Source: Streptomyces griseicoloratus (lineage in GTDB: Bacteria; Actinomycetota; Actinomycetes; Streptomycetales; Streptomycetaceae). From it: a stretch of DNA of 64,000 nt. Both the position numbers and the translations under genes were made by a program. Where the stretch lies: the NCBI RefSeq assembly GCF_014534645.1, contig NZ_JACVQF010000234.1, positions 62,001 through 126,000 of the forward strand. The letters run 5' to 3'. Position 1 is the stretch's first letter; each line of letters begins with the position of its first letter. The notes under the pieces are model-generated. The model was not told where the DNA came from. It was given only the letters and a program-made list of their open reading frames with translations, and did not search any database. Below, one piece after another: positions 45,549-54,706 of this stretch.

Positions 45549-46916
45549 GTGTCCAAATCGCCGGTGAGAGCACAGGCCGAGGGAGCTGGGCGGGTGGTTG
45601 TACGTCGCGATTCCGCTATGGGCGAACAGGGTCCCGATGGCGGTAGGAAAACGGCGAAAGAGACAAAAGGGGCAACGTCTGCAAAGGGGGCGGGCGGGGA
45701 GAAGGGTGCCGTGAGGGAAAGCGCCTCGAAGAGGAGCGCCGCCGCGAGGACGAGCGCCGCGAAGACCGGCGCCGCGGAGAAGGAGACCGGCGCCGCGCAG
45801 AAGCCGGCGTCCACGGCGTCCGCCGGCAAGGCAGCTCCCGCAGGCAAGGCGGCTCCCGCCAAGAAGGCGGCCACCGAGAAGGCGGCCACCGAGAAGAAGG
45901 CCGCCCCCGCCAAGAAAGCCGCTGCTGCCAAGAAGGCGCCCACCGCCAAGAAGAGCGCCTCCCAGGCCAAGAAGAGCGCCCCCGCCAAGCGGACGTCCGC
46001 CAAGCGCGCCCCCGCCGGGTCGGTGGCGCCGCTCGTCAAGAAGTCGGCGCCCCCGAAAAAGGTCACCATCGCGCCCAAGAAGGCCACCGCCGCCGTCAAG
46101 GGCCTCGCCCCGGCGAAGACCGTCGCCGCCGAGCCGCCGGGCGGCGAGTCGCGCACCGCCCTGGTCCGCCGCGCCCGCCGCATCAACCGCGAGCTGGCGC
46201 AGGTCTATCCGTACGCCCACCCGGAGCTGGACTTCGACAACCCCTTCCAGCTGCTGGTGGCCACGGTGCTGTCCGCCCAGACCACCGACCTGCGGGTCAA
46301 CCAGACCACCCCCGCCCTCTTCGCGAAGTACCCCACCCCCGAGGACCTGGCCGCCGCCAACCCCGAGGAGGTCGAGGAGATCCTCCGCCCCTGCGGGTTC
46401 TTCCGGGCCAAGACCAAGTCGGTCATAGGGCTGTCCAAGGCCCTGACGGAGGACTTCGGCGGCGAGGTCCCCGGCCGGCTCGAAGACCTCGTCAAGCTGC
46501 CCGGAGTCGGCCGCAAGACCGCCTTCGTCGTGCTCGGCAACGCCTTCGGCCGCCCCGGCATCACCGTCGACACGCACTTCCAGCGCCTGGTGCGCCGCTG
46601 GCGGTGGACCGACGAGACCGACCCCGACAAGATCGAGGCCGCCGTCGGCGCGCTCTTCCCCAAGAGCGACTGGACGGACCTCTCGCACCACGTGATCTGG
46701 CACGGCCGCCGCATCTGCCACGCCCGCAAGCCCGCCTGCGGCGCCTGCCCCATCGCCCCGCTCTGCCCGGCGTACGGCGAGGGCGAGACGGACCCGGAGA
46801 AGGCCCGGAAGCTGCTGAAGTACGAGAAGGGCGGCTTCCCCGGCCAGCGTCTGAATCCCCCGCAGGCGTATCTGGACGCCGGCGGGAAGGCGGCCCCGCC
46901 GCTGGGGGCCGGATGA
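45549..46916 (+). CDS. nth: Endonuclease III with long histone-like N-terminal tail
   Basis: 455 aa. The C-terminal 250 residues are a complete HhH glycosylase/AP lyase: [29 protein letters not shown] with catalytic Lys (K323), VDTHFQR with catalytic Asp (D341, spacing as K120/D138 of E. coli), and the C-x6-C-x2-C-x5-C [4Fe-4S] motif. Residues about 30-200 are Ala/Lys-rich ([30 protein letters not shown]), like histone H1 or HctB. It repairs oxidised pyrimidines. GTG 45549 is the first start; GTG 45708 with GGGGAGAAGG upstream is a good alternative, giving a shorter but still long tail. Confidence 0.9.
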   Translation: MSKSPVRAQAEGAGRVVVRRDSAMGEQGPDGGRKTAKETKGATSAKGAGGEKGAVRESASKRSAAARTSAAKTGAAEKETGAAQKPASTASAGKAAPAGKAAPAKKAATEKAATEKKAAPAKKAAAAKKAPTAKKSASQAKKSAPAKRTSAKRAPAGSVAPLVKKSAPPKKVTIAPKKATAAVKGLAPAKTVAAEPPGGESRTALVRRARRINRELAQVYPYAHPELDFDNPFQLLVATVLSAQTTDLRVNQTTPALFAKYPTPEDLAAANPEEVEEILRPCGFFRAKTKSVIGLSKALTEDFGGEVPGRLEDLVKLPGVGRKTAFVVLGNAFGRPGITVDTHFQRLVRRWRWTDETDPDKIEAAVGALFPKSDWTDLSHHVIWHGRRICHARKPACGACPIAPLCPAYGEGETDPEKARKLLKYEKGGFPGQRLNPPQAYLDAGGKAAPPLGAG

Positions 46917-46968
46917 CGGAACGATCTCGGGGTCGTCGGGCGTTGGACACGGCAGAACGGGGGTGGCG

Positions 46969-47658
46969 ATGAGGCGCGCGGGCGACACACAGGGCGTGGT
47001 GCTGAGCAAGGAGGGCCTGCCGGGCTGGCTGGAGCCGGTGGTGCGTGCCGTGGACACGGTGCAGCCCCGCGAGCTCAGCCGCTTCCTGCCGCCGGCCGAC
47101 GGCGCCGGGCGGCAGTCCGCCGTACTGATCCTGTTCGGCGAGGGCGAGCGGGGCCCCGAGCTGCTGCTCATGGAGCGGGCCGGCTCCCTGCGGTCCCATG
47201 CGGGCCAGCCGTCCTTCCCCGGCGGCGCCCTCGACCCCGAGGACGGTGATCCGCAGGGCGACGGACCGCTGCGGGCCGCCCTGCGGGAGGCCGAGGAGGA
47301 GACCGGGCTCGACCCGGCCGGCGTGCAGCCCTTCGGCATCCTGCCCAAGCTCTACATCCCGGTCAGCGGCTTCGTGGTCACACCGGTGCTGGCCTGGTGG
47401 CGCGAGCCCAGCCCGGTCGGCGTCGTCGATCCGAACGAGACTGCCCGGGTCTTCACGGTCCCCGTGGCGGATCTCACGGACCCCGCCAACCGGGCCACCA
47501 CGGTCCATCCCAGCGGCCACCGCGGCCCGGCATTCCTGGTCGAATCGGCCCTGGTGTGGGGCTTCACGGCCGGAGTCATCGACCGATTGCTGCACTTCGC
47601 GGGCTGGGAGCGGCCCTGGGACGGAGACAGGCAGGTCCCGCTGGACTGGCGCTCATGA
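46969..47658 (+). CDS. CoA pyrophosphatase, NUDIX (NudL-like)
   Basis: 229 aa. NUDIX with the CoA-specific UPF0035 motif SHAGQPSFPGGALDPEDGDP directly before the Nudix helix LRAALREAEEETGLDP. Preceded by VLILFGEGERGPELLLMERAGSLR. It cleaves CoA to 3',5'-ADP and 4'-phosphopantetheine. ATG 46969 is used (GTG 46963 is also in frame). It lies between nth and marP, as Rv3672c does. Confidence 0.88.
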   Translation: MRRAGDTQGVVLSKEGLPGWLEPVVRAVDTVQPRELSRFLPPADGAGRQSAVLILFGEGERGPELLLMERAGSLRSHAGQPSFPGGALDPEDGDPQGDGPLRAALREAEEETGLDPAGVQPFGILPKLYIPVSGFVVTPVLAWWREPSPVGVVDPNETARVFTVPVADLTDPANRATTVHPSGHRGPAFLVESALVWGFTAGVIDRLLHFAGWERPWDGDRQVPLDWRS

Positions 47659-47779
47659 CAGGCTGGGCGCCGTACTGTGCTTTCCCGGGGGACACGCCGT
47701 CCGGAGCCCGCCGCGCGGCGGGCCGGCCCCCTCGGCCGGGGCGGTGTGAGCGGAAGACGACGAGGCGAGGCCTGAATCG

Positions 47780-48979
47780 GTGAACGTGCTGGACATCCTG
47801 CTGCTGCTCGCCGCCGTCTGGTTCGCGATCGTCGGCTACCGCCAGGGCTTCGTCGTCGGCGTCCTGTCGGTGATCGGCTTCCTGGGCGGCGGACTCGTCG
47901 CCGTCTACGTGCTGCCGGTGATCTGGGACGCCCTGACGGACAACGCGGAGGTGAGCACGACCGCCGCCGTCGTCGCGGTCGTCGTCGTCATCGTCTGCGC
48001 CTCCGTCGGCCAGGCCCTGACCACCCATCTCGGCAACAAGCTGCGCCGGTACATCACCTGGTCCCCGGCCCGCGCCCTGGACGCCACCGGGGGCGCTCTG
48101 GTCAACGTCGTCGCCATGCTCCTGGTGGCCTGGCTGATCGGCTCCGCCCTCGCGGGGACCACGCTGCCGACGCTCGGCAAGGAGGTCCGCAGCTCCACCG
48201 TGCTGCAGGGCGTCTCCCGGGCGCTTCCCGAGCAGGCCGACACCTGGTTCGCGGACTTCTCCTCCGTCCTTGCGCAGAACGGTTTCCCGCAGGTCTTCAG
48301 CCCGTTCTCCAACGAGCCGATCACCGACGTCCAGCCGCCCGACCCCGCGCTGGCGAGCAGCCCCGTGGCGACCCGCGCCCAGCGCTCCATCGTCAAGGTC
48401 ACGGGCACCGCCACCGGCTGCGGCAAGGTCCTGGAGGGCACCGGTTTCGTCTTCGACGACCGCCGCGTGATGACCAACGCGCACGTCGTGGGCGGCGTCG
48501 ACGAGCCGACCGTGCAGATAGGCGGCGAGGGCCGGAAGTACGACGCGACGGTCGTCCTCTACGACTGGCGGCGCGACATCGCCGTACTCGACGTCCCCGA
48601 GCTGCGGGCGCCCGCGCTGCGGTTCACGGACGAGGACGCGGACAGCGGCGACGGCGCCATCGTGGCCGGCTTCCCGGAGAACGGCGCATACGACGTCCGT
48701 GCCGCGCGCGTACGCGGGCGCATCACGGCCAACGGCCCGGACATCTACCACCGCGACACCGTCCGCCGCGACGTCTACTCGCTCTACGCGACCGTCCGCC
48801 AGGGCAACTCCGGCGGCCCGCTGCTCACCCCGGACGGCGAGGTCTACGGCGTGGTCTTCGCCAAGTCCCTCGACGACGCCGACACCGGCTACGCGCTCAC
48901 CGTGGACGAGATCAGCGAGGCCATCGCCAAGGGCCGCGCCGCGAACCAGCAGGTGGACAGCGACAGCTGCGCCCTGTGA
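47780..48979 (+). CDS. marP: MarP-type membrane serine protease (CvpA domain plus trypsin-like domain)
   Basis: 399 aa. Residues 1-150: four CvpA/colicin-V-type helices (ILLLLAAVWFAIVGYRQGFVVG ... VAMLLVAWLIGSALAG). Residues about 190-399: periplasm-facing trypsin-like protease with H235 (NAHVVGG), D266 (RRDIAVLDV), S344 (GNSGGPL), close to the published H235/D264/S343 of M. tuberculosis MarP. C214 (TGCGKV) and C397 near the end could form the stabilising disulfide. MarP protects against acid and oxidative stress by processing cell-wall hydrolases. GTG at 47780 follows GAGGCC. Confidence 0.92.
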   Translation: MNVLDILLLLAAVWFAIVGYRQGFVVGVLSVIGFLGGGLVAVYVLPVIWDALTDNAEVSTTAAVVAVVVVIVCASVGQALTTHLGNKLRRYITWSPARALDATGGALVNVVAMLLVAWLIGSALAGTTLPTLGKEVRSSTVLQGVSRALPEQADTWFADFSSVLAQNGFPQVFSPFSNEPITDVQPPDPALASSPVATRAQRSIVKVTGTATGCGKVLEGTGFVFDDRRVMTNAHVVGGVDEPTVQIGGEGRKYDATVVLYDWRRDIAVLDVPELRAPALRFTDEDADSGDGAIVAGFPENGAYDVRAARVRGRITANGPDIYHRDTVRRDVYSLYATVRQGNSGGPLLTPDGEVYGVVFAKSLDDADTGYALTVDEISEAIAKGRAANQQVDSDSCAL

Positions 48980-49034
48980 GCCGAGGAGGACGGCCGGGCG
49001 GCCGGCCAGGTGCCGTGATCCGGGCGGCTCGGCG

Positions 49035-49214
49035 TCAGCCGCGCGGGTGACGCAGGCGTACGGAGACCCAGCGTGCGCGGCGGCGCAGGATGCGCGGAAT
49101 GCCGACCCGGGGGTCCGAGCCCGGCAGTTGCGAGGAGTCTCGTCGGTGCGTGCTCACGCCGCTCGTGGAGCGGCCGTCGCGTGCTACGTCACTGTAGTCG
49201 TGCGTCCAGCCCAT
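49035..49214 (-). CDS. Possible small Arg-rich protein
   Basis: 59 codons from ATG 49214: the reading frame ends RVGIPRILRRRARWVSVRLRHPRG. It lies in the 362-bp gap between marP and the hydrolase (48980-49341). SD is weak and composition is unremarkable, so it may be chance. The rest of the gap holds the direct repeat CAATTGGCC at 49265 and 49285. Confidence 0.25.
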   Translation of the reverse strand: MGWTHDYSDVARDGRSTSGVSTHRRDSSQLPGSDPRVGIPRILRRRARWVSVRLRHPRG

Positions 49215-49341
49215 ACCCGGACGTGTGCCCCTGCCCCAAGGTCGATAACCGCTTCCGGCGCCCCCAATTGGCCTATGCGCCGGGCAATTGGCCGTTCGTA
49301 GGACAAGCATTCGGGTCCGGATACCGGGCGCGTCCGTATGG

Positions 49342-50307
49342 TCACCGATCGGGTTCGGGATCCTTCAGCCAATTGATCAGTTCGGTGGAGAAGGCGACCG
49401 GATCCTCTTCGTGCGGGAAGTGTCCGAGTCCGTCGAACAGGCGCCAGCGGTACGGCGCTTCGACGTACTGCCCGGACCCGGCCGCGCTCCGCGTCCGCAT
49501 CACGGGGTCGAGCGAGCCGTGCAGATGCAGCGTCGGCACGCGCACGGGCCGCTTCATCCGGCGGTAGAACTGGATGCCGTCGGGGCGGGCCAGGGACCGC
49601 ACCATCCAGCGGTACGGTTCGATCGAGCAGTGCGCCGTGGAGGGGATGCACATCGCGCGGCGGTAGACCTCCACCGACTCCTCGTCGGGCAGGCGCGGTC
49701 CCGACCAGTCCTGGATCAGCCGGCCCACGAGCGCGCCGTCGTCGGCGGTCAGTTGGCGCTCGGGGATCCAGGGACGCTGGAAGCCCCAGATGTAGGAGCC
49801 CGCCCGCGTCTGGCGGACGTCTCCGAGCATGGCCGAGCGCCAGCGCCGGGGGTGCGGCATGGACGACACCGCGAGCCGCCGGACCAGCTTGGGGCGCATC
49901 GCGGCGGCCGTCCAGGCGAGGTAGCCGCCCAGGTCGTGGCCGACCAGCGCGGCGTCGGGCTCGCCGAGTGAGCGGATCACGCCGGTGATGTCGAGGGCGA
50001 GGCCGGCGGGGTCGTAGCCGCGGGGGGTGCGGTCGCTGCCGCCGACGCCGCGCAGGTCCATGGCGACCGCGCGGAAGCCCGCGTCGGCGAGCGCCACCAG
50101 CTGGTGCCGCCAGGTCCACCAGAACTGCGGGAAGCCGTGCAGCAGCAGCACCAGCGGCCCGTCGCCCAGCTCGGCGATGTGGAAGCGGGCGCCGTTGGCG
50201 GCGACGTCCCGGTGGATCACCTCGTGTCCGCCCGGGACGTCGAGCCGTACGACCGAGGTGGGGTGCGCCGGAGGTGATTGCCCCGGAGGGGTGAACGAGC
50301 CCGTCAT
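49342..50307 (-). CDS. Alpha/beta hydrolase, EphE-like epoxide hydrolase family
   Basis: 321 aa. HGFPQFWWTWRHQLVALADAG (oxyanion), MDLRGVGGSDRTPRGYD, VGHDLGGYLAWTAA with Asp nucleophile, cap region FQRPWIPERQLTADD and GLGHFPHEEDP for the His. The position beside marP and the holin-like gene equals ephE (Rv3670). ATG at 50307 overlaps the holin-like stop (TGA 50306-50304) by 4 nt (ATGA), so it is translated from the holin-led transcript. Confidence 0.88.
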   Translation of the reverse strand: MTGSFTPPGQSPPAHPTSVVRLDVPGGHEVIHRDVAANGARFHIAELGDGPLVLLLHGFPQFWWTWRHQLVALADAGFRAVAMDLRGVGGSDRTPRGYDPAGLALDITGVIRSLGEPDAALVGHDLGGYLAWTAAAMRPKLVRRLAVSSMPHPRRWRSAMLGDVRQTRAGSYIWGFQRPWIPERQLTADDGALVGRLIQDWSGPRLPDEESVEVYRRAMCIPSTAHCSIEPYRWMVRSLARPDGIQFYRRMKRPVRVPTLHLHGSLDPVMRTRSAAGSGQYVEAPYRWRLFDGLGHFPHEEDPVAFSTELINWLKDPEPDR

Positions 50308-50792
50308 GAGGACGAGCGTGCCACAGCCTCGATGGCCTCCGGGGCCCGGTCCGCGGGCAGCTCCGGACGCGGGTGCGGCCTGGCGTTCTGCAGCACGCCA
50401 GCCGACTGCTTCATCGAGGCGGCGACCTTCTGCGGGCCCCGGCCCTTCTTGGCCTTCTTCGCGAAGACGACACCGATCAGCGCGAGGCCGCCCGCGACGA
50501 TGACGTTCGCCGCGAAGGAGAGCAGGAAGCAGACCGCGAGGTTCCACCCGCTCCAGGTGCGGATCCCGTACGCCAGCGCGAAGTTCAGCATCGGCAGCGA
50601 GAACACCAGGACGGCGCCCGCCAGGGAGAACGCGCCCCCGCTGGTCGCACCGCGCTTGACGTCCTGCTTGAGCTGGGCCTTGGCCAGCGCGATCTCGTCG
50701 TGCACCAGCGCCGACAATTCGGTGGTCGCCGAGGCGAACAGCTGGCCGATGCTGCGTTCGGTGCCGACCGGGCTGCCGTCGGGTGCGCTCAT
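50304..50792 (-). CDS. Phage holin family (Rv3669-like) membrane protein
   Basis: 162 aa. N-terminal amphipathic helix (IGQLFASATTELSALVHDEIALAKAQLKQD), two membrane helices (GAFSLAGAVLVFSLPMLNFALAYGI, VCFLLSFAANVIVAGGLALIGVVFAKKAKK) and a Pro-rich C-terminal tail. This is the chromosomal actinobacterial holin-like/DUF1469 family, not a prophage holin. GGGAG sits 9 nt before the ATG at 50792. It leads the two-gene operon with the EphE-like hydrolase. Confidence 0.85.
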   Translation of the reverse strand: MSAPDGSPVGTERSIGQLFASATTELSALVHDEIALAKAQLKQDVKRGATSGGAFSLAGAVLVFSLPMLNFALAYGIRTWSGWNLAVCFLLSFAANVIVAGGLALIGVVFAKKAKKGRGPQKVAASMKQSAGVLQNARPHPRPELPADRAPEAIEAVARSSS

Positions 50793-50892
50793 CGCGGTCT
50801 CCCTCTTCTGCTGGCTGATCTGCCTACGGTTCCGTGGCGGTCGTCTTCTGCCCGACTGCGTACGGTCCCGTCTTTTGTACCGTCTCGTCAGA

Positions 50893-52317
50893 TCATGCCG
50901 GACCGTCGCCCTCGTCGCCTTCCCCGCCCGGCACCTCGGCAAGCCGCAGGGCCTCCTTCTCCTCGGCGATCCGGCGGTGTTCGGCGGCCTTCTTCTCGTA
51001 CAGGGCGGCCAGGCGCCGGTGGTACTCCGGGTCGTGCTCCTCGTAGATGTCCGGGACGCCGCTGAGGTCGTCGTCGCGCTCCTCGGCCTCGATCATCCTG
51101 CGGTACTTGGCGTTCCGCAGCTTCAGCAGCACCGTCGCCAGGGCCGCCGCGATGACGGAGCCGGTCAGGACGGCGGCCTTGATCTCGTCGGTCATCACCG
51201 CGTCGCCCTCGAAGGCGAGCTCGCCGATGAGCAGCGAGACGGTGAACCCGATGCCGGCCAGGGTCGCCACCGCGAACACGTCCGCCCAGGCCAGGTCGTC
51301 GCTGAGCGACGCTCTGGTGAAGCGGGCCGTCAGCCAGGTGCCGCCGAAGATGCCGAACGTCTTGCCGATGACGAGCCCGAGGACGACGCCGAGGGTCTCC
51401 GGCTTGGTGAACACGTCGGCGAGCGCGTCACCCGAGATGGACACGCCCGCACTGAACAGCGCGAACAGCGGAACGGCCAGTCCCGCCGACAGCGGGCGCA
51501 CCAGGTGCTCGATGTGCTCGCCGGGGGAGTGCTGCTCGCCCTCGCGGACGTGGCAGCGCAGCATCAGGCCCATCGCGACGCCGGCGATGGTGGCGTGGAC
51601 GCCGCTGTTGTACATCAGCCCCCAGATGACGAGGCCGAGCGGGACGTACACGTACCAGCCGCGTACGCCCTTGCGCAGCAGCAGCCAGAAGACGGCGAGG
51701 CCGACGACCGCGCCGCCGAGCGCGGCGAAGTTGATCGTCTCGGTGAAGAACACCGCGATGATCAGGATGGCGAACAGGTCGTCGACGACCGCGAGCGTCA
51801 GCAGGAAGGCGCGCAGGGCGCTCGGCAGGGAGGTGCCGATGACCGCGAGCACGGCGAGGGCGAAGGCGATGTCGGTGGCGGTGGGCACGGCCCAGCCGGC
51901 CAGGGAGCCGCCGCCGGCGATGTTGGTGAGCGTGTAGACGAGCGCGGGGGCGGCCATGCCGCACAGCGCCGCCACCACCGGCAGTGCGGCGGCCTTCGGG
52001 TCCTTGAGGTCACCGGCGACCAGCTCGCGCTTGAGCTCGATCCCGGCGACGAAGAAGAAGATCGCGAGGAGTCCGTCGGCGGCCCAGTGTGCGACGGACA
52101 GGTTCAGGCCGAGGGCCCCGGGCCCGAAGTGGAAGTGGGTGACGCTCTCGTAGCTGTCGTGCAGCGTGGGTATGTTCGACCAGGCCAGCGCGGCGATCGC
52201 GGCGAGCAGCAGCAGGACGCCGCCGACGGTCTCGGTGCGCAGGGCGTCCGCGACATAGGACCGCTCGGGCAGGGACAGATGTCCGAAGACTTTGCGGGGG
52301 GTGCGGGGCGCGGACAC
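50893..52317 (-). CDS. nhaA: Na+/H+ antiporter NhaA
   Basis: 474 aa with about 12 helices. LLAIFFFVAGIELKRELVAG, GWAVPTATDIAFALAVLAVIG (TDIAFA with the ion-binding Asp region) and VVDDLFAILIIAVFFTE (DDL pair) are the NhaA hallmarks. The C-terminal 80 residues are acidic/charged and cytoplasmic (DDLSGVPDIYEEHDPEY). GTG at 52317 is chosen because GGAGG lies 7 nt upstream; an earlier GTG at 52344 would skip that SD. It runs divergently to nothing and faces acsA in the same direction. Confidence 0.93.
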   Translation of the reverse strand: MSAPRTPRKVFGHLSLPERSYVADALRTETVGGVLLLLAAIAALAWSNIPTLHDSYESVTHFHFGPGALGLNLSVAHWAADGLLAIFFFVAGIELKRELVAGDLKDPKAAALPVVAALCGMAAPALVYTLTNIAGGGSLAGWAVPTATDIAFALAVLAVIGTSLPSALRAFLLTLAVVDDLFAILIIAVFFTETINFAALGGAVVGLAVFWLLLRKGVRGWYVYVPLGLVIWGLMYNSGVHATIAGVAMGLMLRCHVREGEQHSPGEHIEHLVRPLSAGLAVPLFALFSAGVSISGDALADVFTKPETLGVVLGLVIGKTFGIFGGTWLTARFTRASLSDDLAWADVFAVATLAGIGFTVSLLIGELAFEGDAVMTDEIKAAVLTGSVIAAALATVLLKLRNAKYRRMIEAEERDDDLSGVPDIYEEHDPEYHRRLAALYEKKAAEHRRIAEEKEALRLAEVPGGEGDEGDGPA

Positions 52318-52476
52318 GGGGGACCTCCGGTCGATGGGCAGCACGGAACACGTGCCGACCAGACTTCCCGGCGCACCATGAGGATCTTGTTGTCTCTCTT
52401 ACGCGTTCCTTAGCTTACCTAACGTGGCGCGAGCGGGGCTGGGTGGGCTCGCGCCCCCGGGCGCCCCCCATGCGAA

Positions 52477-52507
52477 GGGCACCCGGCATGTCGCTCGCCG
52501 GGTGCCC
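52477..52507 (-). terminator. acsA terminator
   Basis: GGGCACCCGGC (52477-52487) and GCCGGGTGCCC (52497-52507) form a perfect 11-bp stem with a 9-nt loop, starting 15 nt after the acsA stop codon on the minus strand. Confidence 0.8.
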
Positions 52508-52521
52508 TCGGAACCGGAGGT

Positions 52522-54477
52522 TCAGTCCTCGCTCGGCGCAGCCGGGAGCTTGGACTGGATGAGGTCCATGACCGTCGAGTCCGTCAGCGTCGTGACGTCT
52601 CCGAGCTGCCGGTTCTCCGCCACGTCGCGCAGCAGGCGCCGCATGATCTTGCCCGAGCGGGTCTTCGGCAGCTCGGCCACCGGCAGGATCCGCTTGGGCT
52701 TGGCGATCGGGCCGAGGGTGGCGCCGACGTGGTTGCGCAGCTCGGCGACCAGGTCATCGGTCTCCGCGGCCGTACCGCGCAGGATCACGAACGCCACGAT
52801 GGCCTGGCCGGTCGTCTCGTCCGCCGCGCCGACCACGGCCGCCTCGGCGACCGACGGGTGGGAGACGAGGGCCGACTCCACCTCGGTGGTGGAGATGTTG
52901 TGACCGGAGACGAGCATCACGTCGTCGACGCGGCCCAGCAGCCAGATGTCGCCGTCGTCGTCCTTCTTGGCGCCGTCACCGGCGAAGTACTTGCCCTCGA
53001 AGCGCGACCAGTACGTGTCGATGAACCGCTGGTCGTCGCCCCAGATGGTGCGCAGCATCGACGGCCACGGCTCGGTGAGGACCAGGTAGCCGCCCCCGCC
53101 GTTCGGCACCTCGTTGGCCTCGTCGTCGACGACGGTCGCGGAGATGCCGGGCAGCGGGCGCTGGGCGGAGCCCGGCTTGGCCTCGGTCACGCCCGGCAGC
53201 GGCGAGATCATCATCGCGCCGGTCTCGGTCTGCCACCACGTGTCGACGACCGGGGTGGCGTCCGCGCCGATGTTCTTGCGGTACCAGACCCACGCCTCGG
53301 GGTTGATCGGCTCGCCGACCGAGCCGAGGACGCGCAGGGAGGACAGGTCGAACTTCGCGGGGATGTCGTCGCCCCACTTCATGAACGTCCGGATCGCGGT
53401 GGGCGCGGTGTAGAGGATCGTCACGCCGTACTTCTGCACGATCTCCCAGAAGCGGCCCTGGTGCGGGGTGTCGGGCGTGCCCTCGTACATGACCTGCGTC
53501 GCGCCGTTGGCGAGCGGGCCGTAGACGATGTACGAGTGGCCGGTGACCCAGCCGACGTCGGCGGTGCACCAGTAGACGTCGGTCTCCGGCTTGAGGTCGA
53601 AGACGGCCCAGTGGGTGTAGGCCGCCTGCGTGAGGTAGCCGCCGGAGGTGTGCAGGATGCCTTTGGGCTTACCCGTCGTCCCCGAGGTGTAGAGGATGAA
53701 GAGCGGGTGCTCGGCGTCGAACGCCTCCGGCGTGTGCTCCGCGGACTGCCGGTCGACGGTCTCGTGCCACCACTTGTCGCGGGAGTCGTTCCAGGCGACG
53801 TCCTGGCCGGTGCGGCGGACCACGAGCACGTGCTCGACGTTGCCCGCGCGCTCGACGGCCTCGTCGACGGCCGGCTTGAGCGCGGACGGCTTGCCGCGGC
53901 GGTAGCCGCCGTCCGCGGTGATGACGACGCGGGCGTCGGCGTCCTGGATGCGGGTCGCGAGGGCGTCCGAGGAGAAGCCGCCGAAGACGACCGAGTGCGC
54001 GGCGCCGATCCGGGCGCAGGCCAGCATCGCGATCGCCGTCTCGGGGATCATCGGCATGTAGACGGCGACCCGGTCGCCCTTGCGCACACCGAGCTCCAGC
54101 AGGGCGTTGGCGGCCCGGGAGACCTCGTCCTTGAGCTGGGCGTAGGTGATGGCGCGGCTGTCGCCGGGCTCGCCCTCGAAGTGGATGGCGACGCGGTCGC
54201 CGTGCCCGGCATCCACGTGCCGGTCCACGCAGTTGTACGCGACGTTGAGCGTGCCGTCCTTGAACCACTTGGCGAACGGCGGGTTCGACCAGTCGAGGGT
54301 CTCGGTCGGCTCCTGAGTCCAGGTCAGCCGGCGGGCCTGCTCGGCCCAGAAGCCCAGCCTGTCAGCCTTGGCCTGTTCGTACGCCTCCGCCGTGACGTTG
54401 GCGTTCGCGGCCAGGTCGGCGGGGGGTGCGAACCTGCGCTCTTCCTTGAGCAGGTTGGCCAAGGATTCATTGCTCAC
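52522..54477 (-). CDS. acsA: Acetyl-CoA synthetase
   Basis: 651 aa AMP-forming ligase (acetate + ATP + CoA to acetyl-CoA). Visible motifs: [20 protein letters not shown], adenylate-forming P-loop [40 protein letters not shown] and C-terminal [14 protein letters not shown] with the acetylatable lysine. Length is usual for Acs. Start GTG at 54477 follows GGGAG. The equivalent is SCO3563 / Rv3667. A DasR-like site lies 87-102 bp upstream of the start. Confidence 0.96.
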   Translation of the reverse strand: MSNESLANLLKEERRFAPPADLAANANVTAEAYEQAKADRLGFWAEQARRLTWTQEPTETLDWSNPPFAKWFKDGTLNVAYNCVDRHVDAGHGDRVAIHFEGEPGDSRAITYAQLKDEVSRAANALLELGVRKGDRVAVYMPMIPETAIAMLACARIGAAHSVVFGGFSSDALATRIQDADARVVITADGGYRRGKPSALKPAVDEAVERAGNVEHVLVVRRTGQDVAWNDSRDKWWHETVDRQSAEHTPEAFDAEHPLFILYTSGTTGKPKGILHTSGGYLTQAAYTHWAVFDLKPETDVYWCTADVGWVTGHSYIVYGPLANGATQVMYEGTPDTPHQGRFWEIVQKYGVTILYTAPTAIRTFMKWGDDIPAKFDLSSLRVLGSVGEPINPEAWVWYRKNIGADATPVVDTWWQTETGAMMISPLPGVTEAKPGSAQRPLPGISATVVDDEANEVPNGGGGYLVLTEPWPSMLRTIWGDDQRFIDTYWSRFEGKYFAGDGAKKDDDGDIWLLGRVDDVMLVSGHNISTTEVESALVSHPSVAEAAVVGAADETTGQAIVAFVILRGTAAETDDLVAELRNHVGATLGPIAKPKRILPVAELPKTRSGKIMRRLLRDVAENRQLGDVTTLTDSTVMDLIQSKLPAAPSED

Positions 54478-54563
54478 GACATCTCCCTTTCTCAGGGTTG
54501 TCCGTTGTGTCCCAGGCCACAGCTCATCAGACCCGGGGGGCCGATGACAAGGGCCGACGGGCA

Positions 54564-54579
54564 ATTGGTTTAGACCTGT
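54564..54579. promoter_or_regulatory. Possible DasR-responsive element upstream of acsA
   Basis: ATTGGTTTAGACCTGT matches 12 of 16 positions of the dre consensus ACTGGTCTAGACCACT, keeping the GGT-N-TAGACC core. It lies 87 bp upstream of the acsA start codon. DasR control of acetyl-CoA synthetase genes has been reported in actinomycetes, but this site was found by eye. Confidence 0.4.
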
Positions 54580-54706
54580 CTGGAACTGTCGGCTGTTTTC
54601 CGTGGCCGGCGGTCATCCGTACCCACGGACGCCGGCGGCCCAGGGTTCAGCGTCTGTAACGCCGCTCACACTCCCTGGGCGCCGGCTTCCCGTGCGGCCC
54701 GTCGGC

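Noticed and set aside
50304-50792. Prophage remnant (holin)
   Set aside because: The holin-like protein belongs to a chromosomal actinobacterial family with conserved neighbours; no other phage gene is present.
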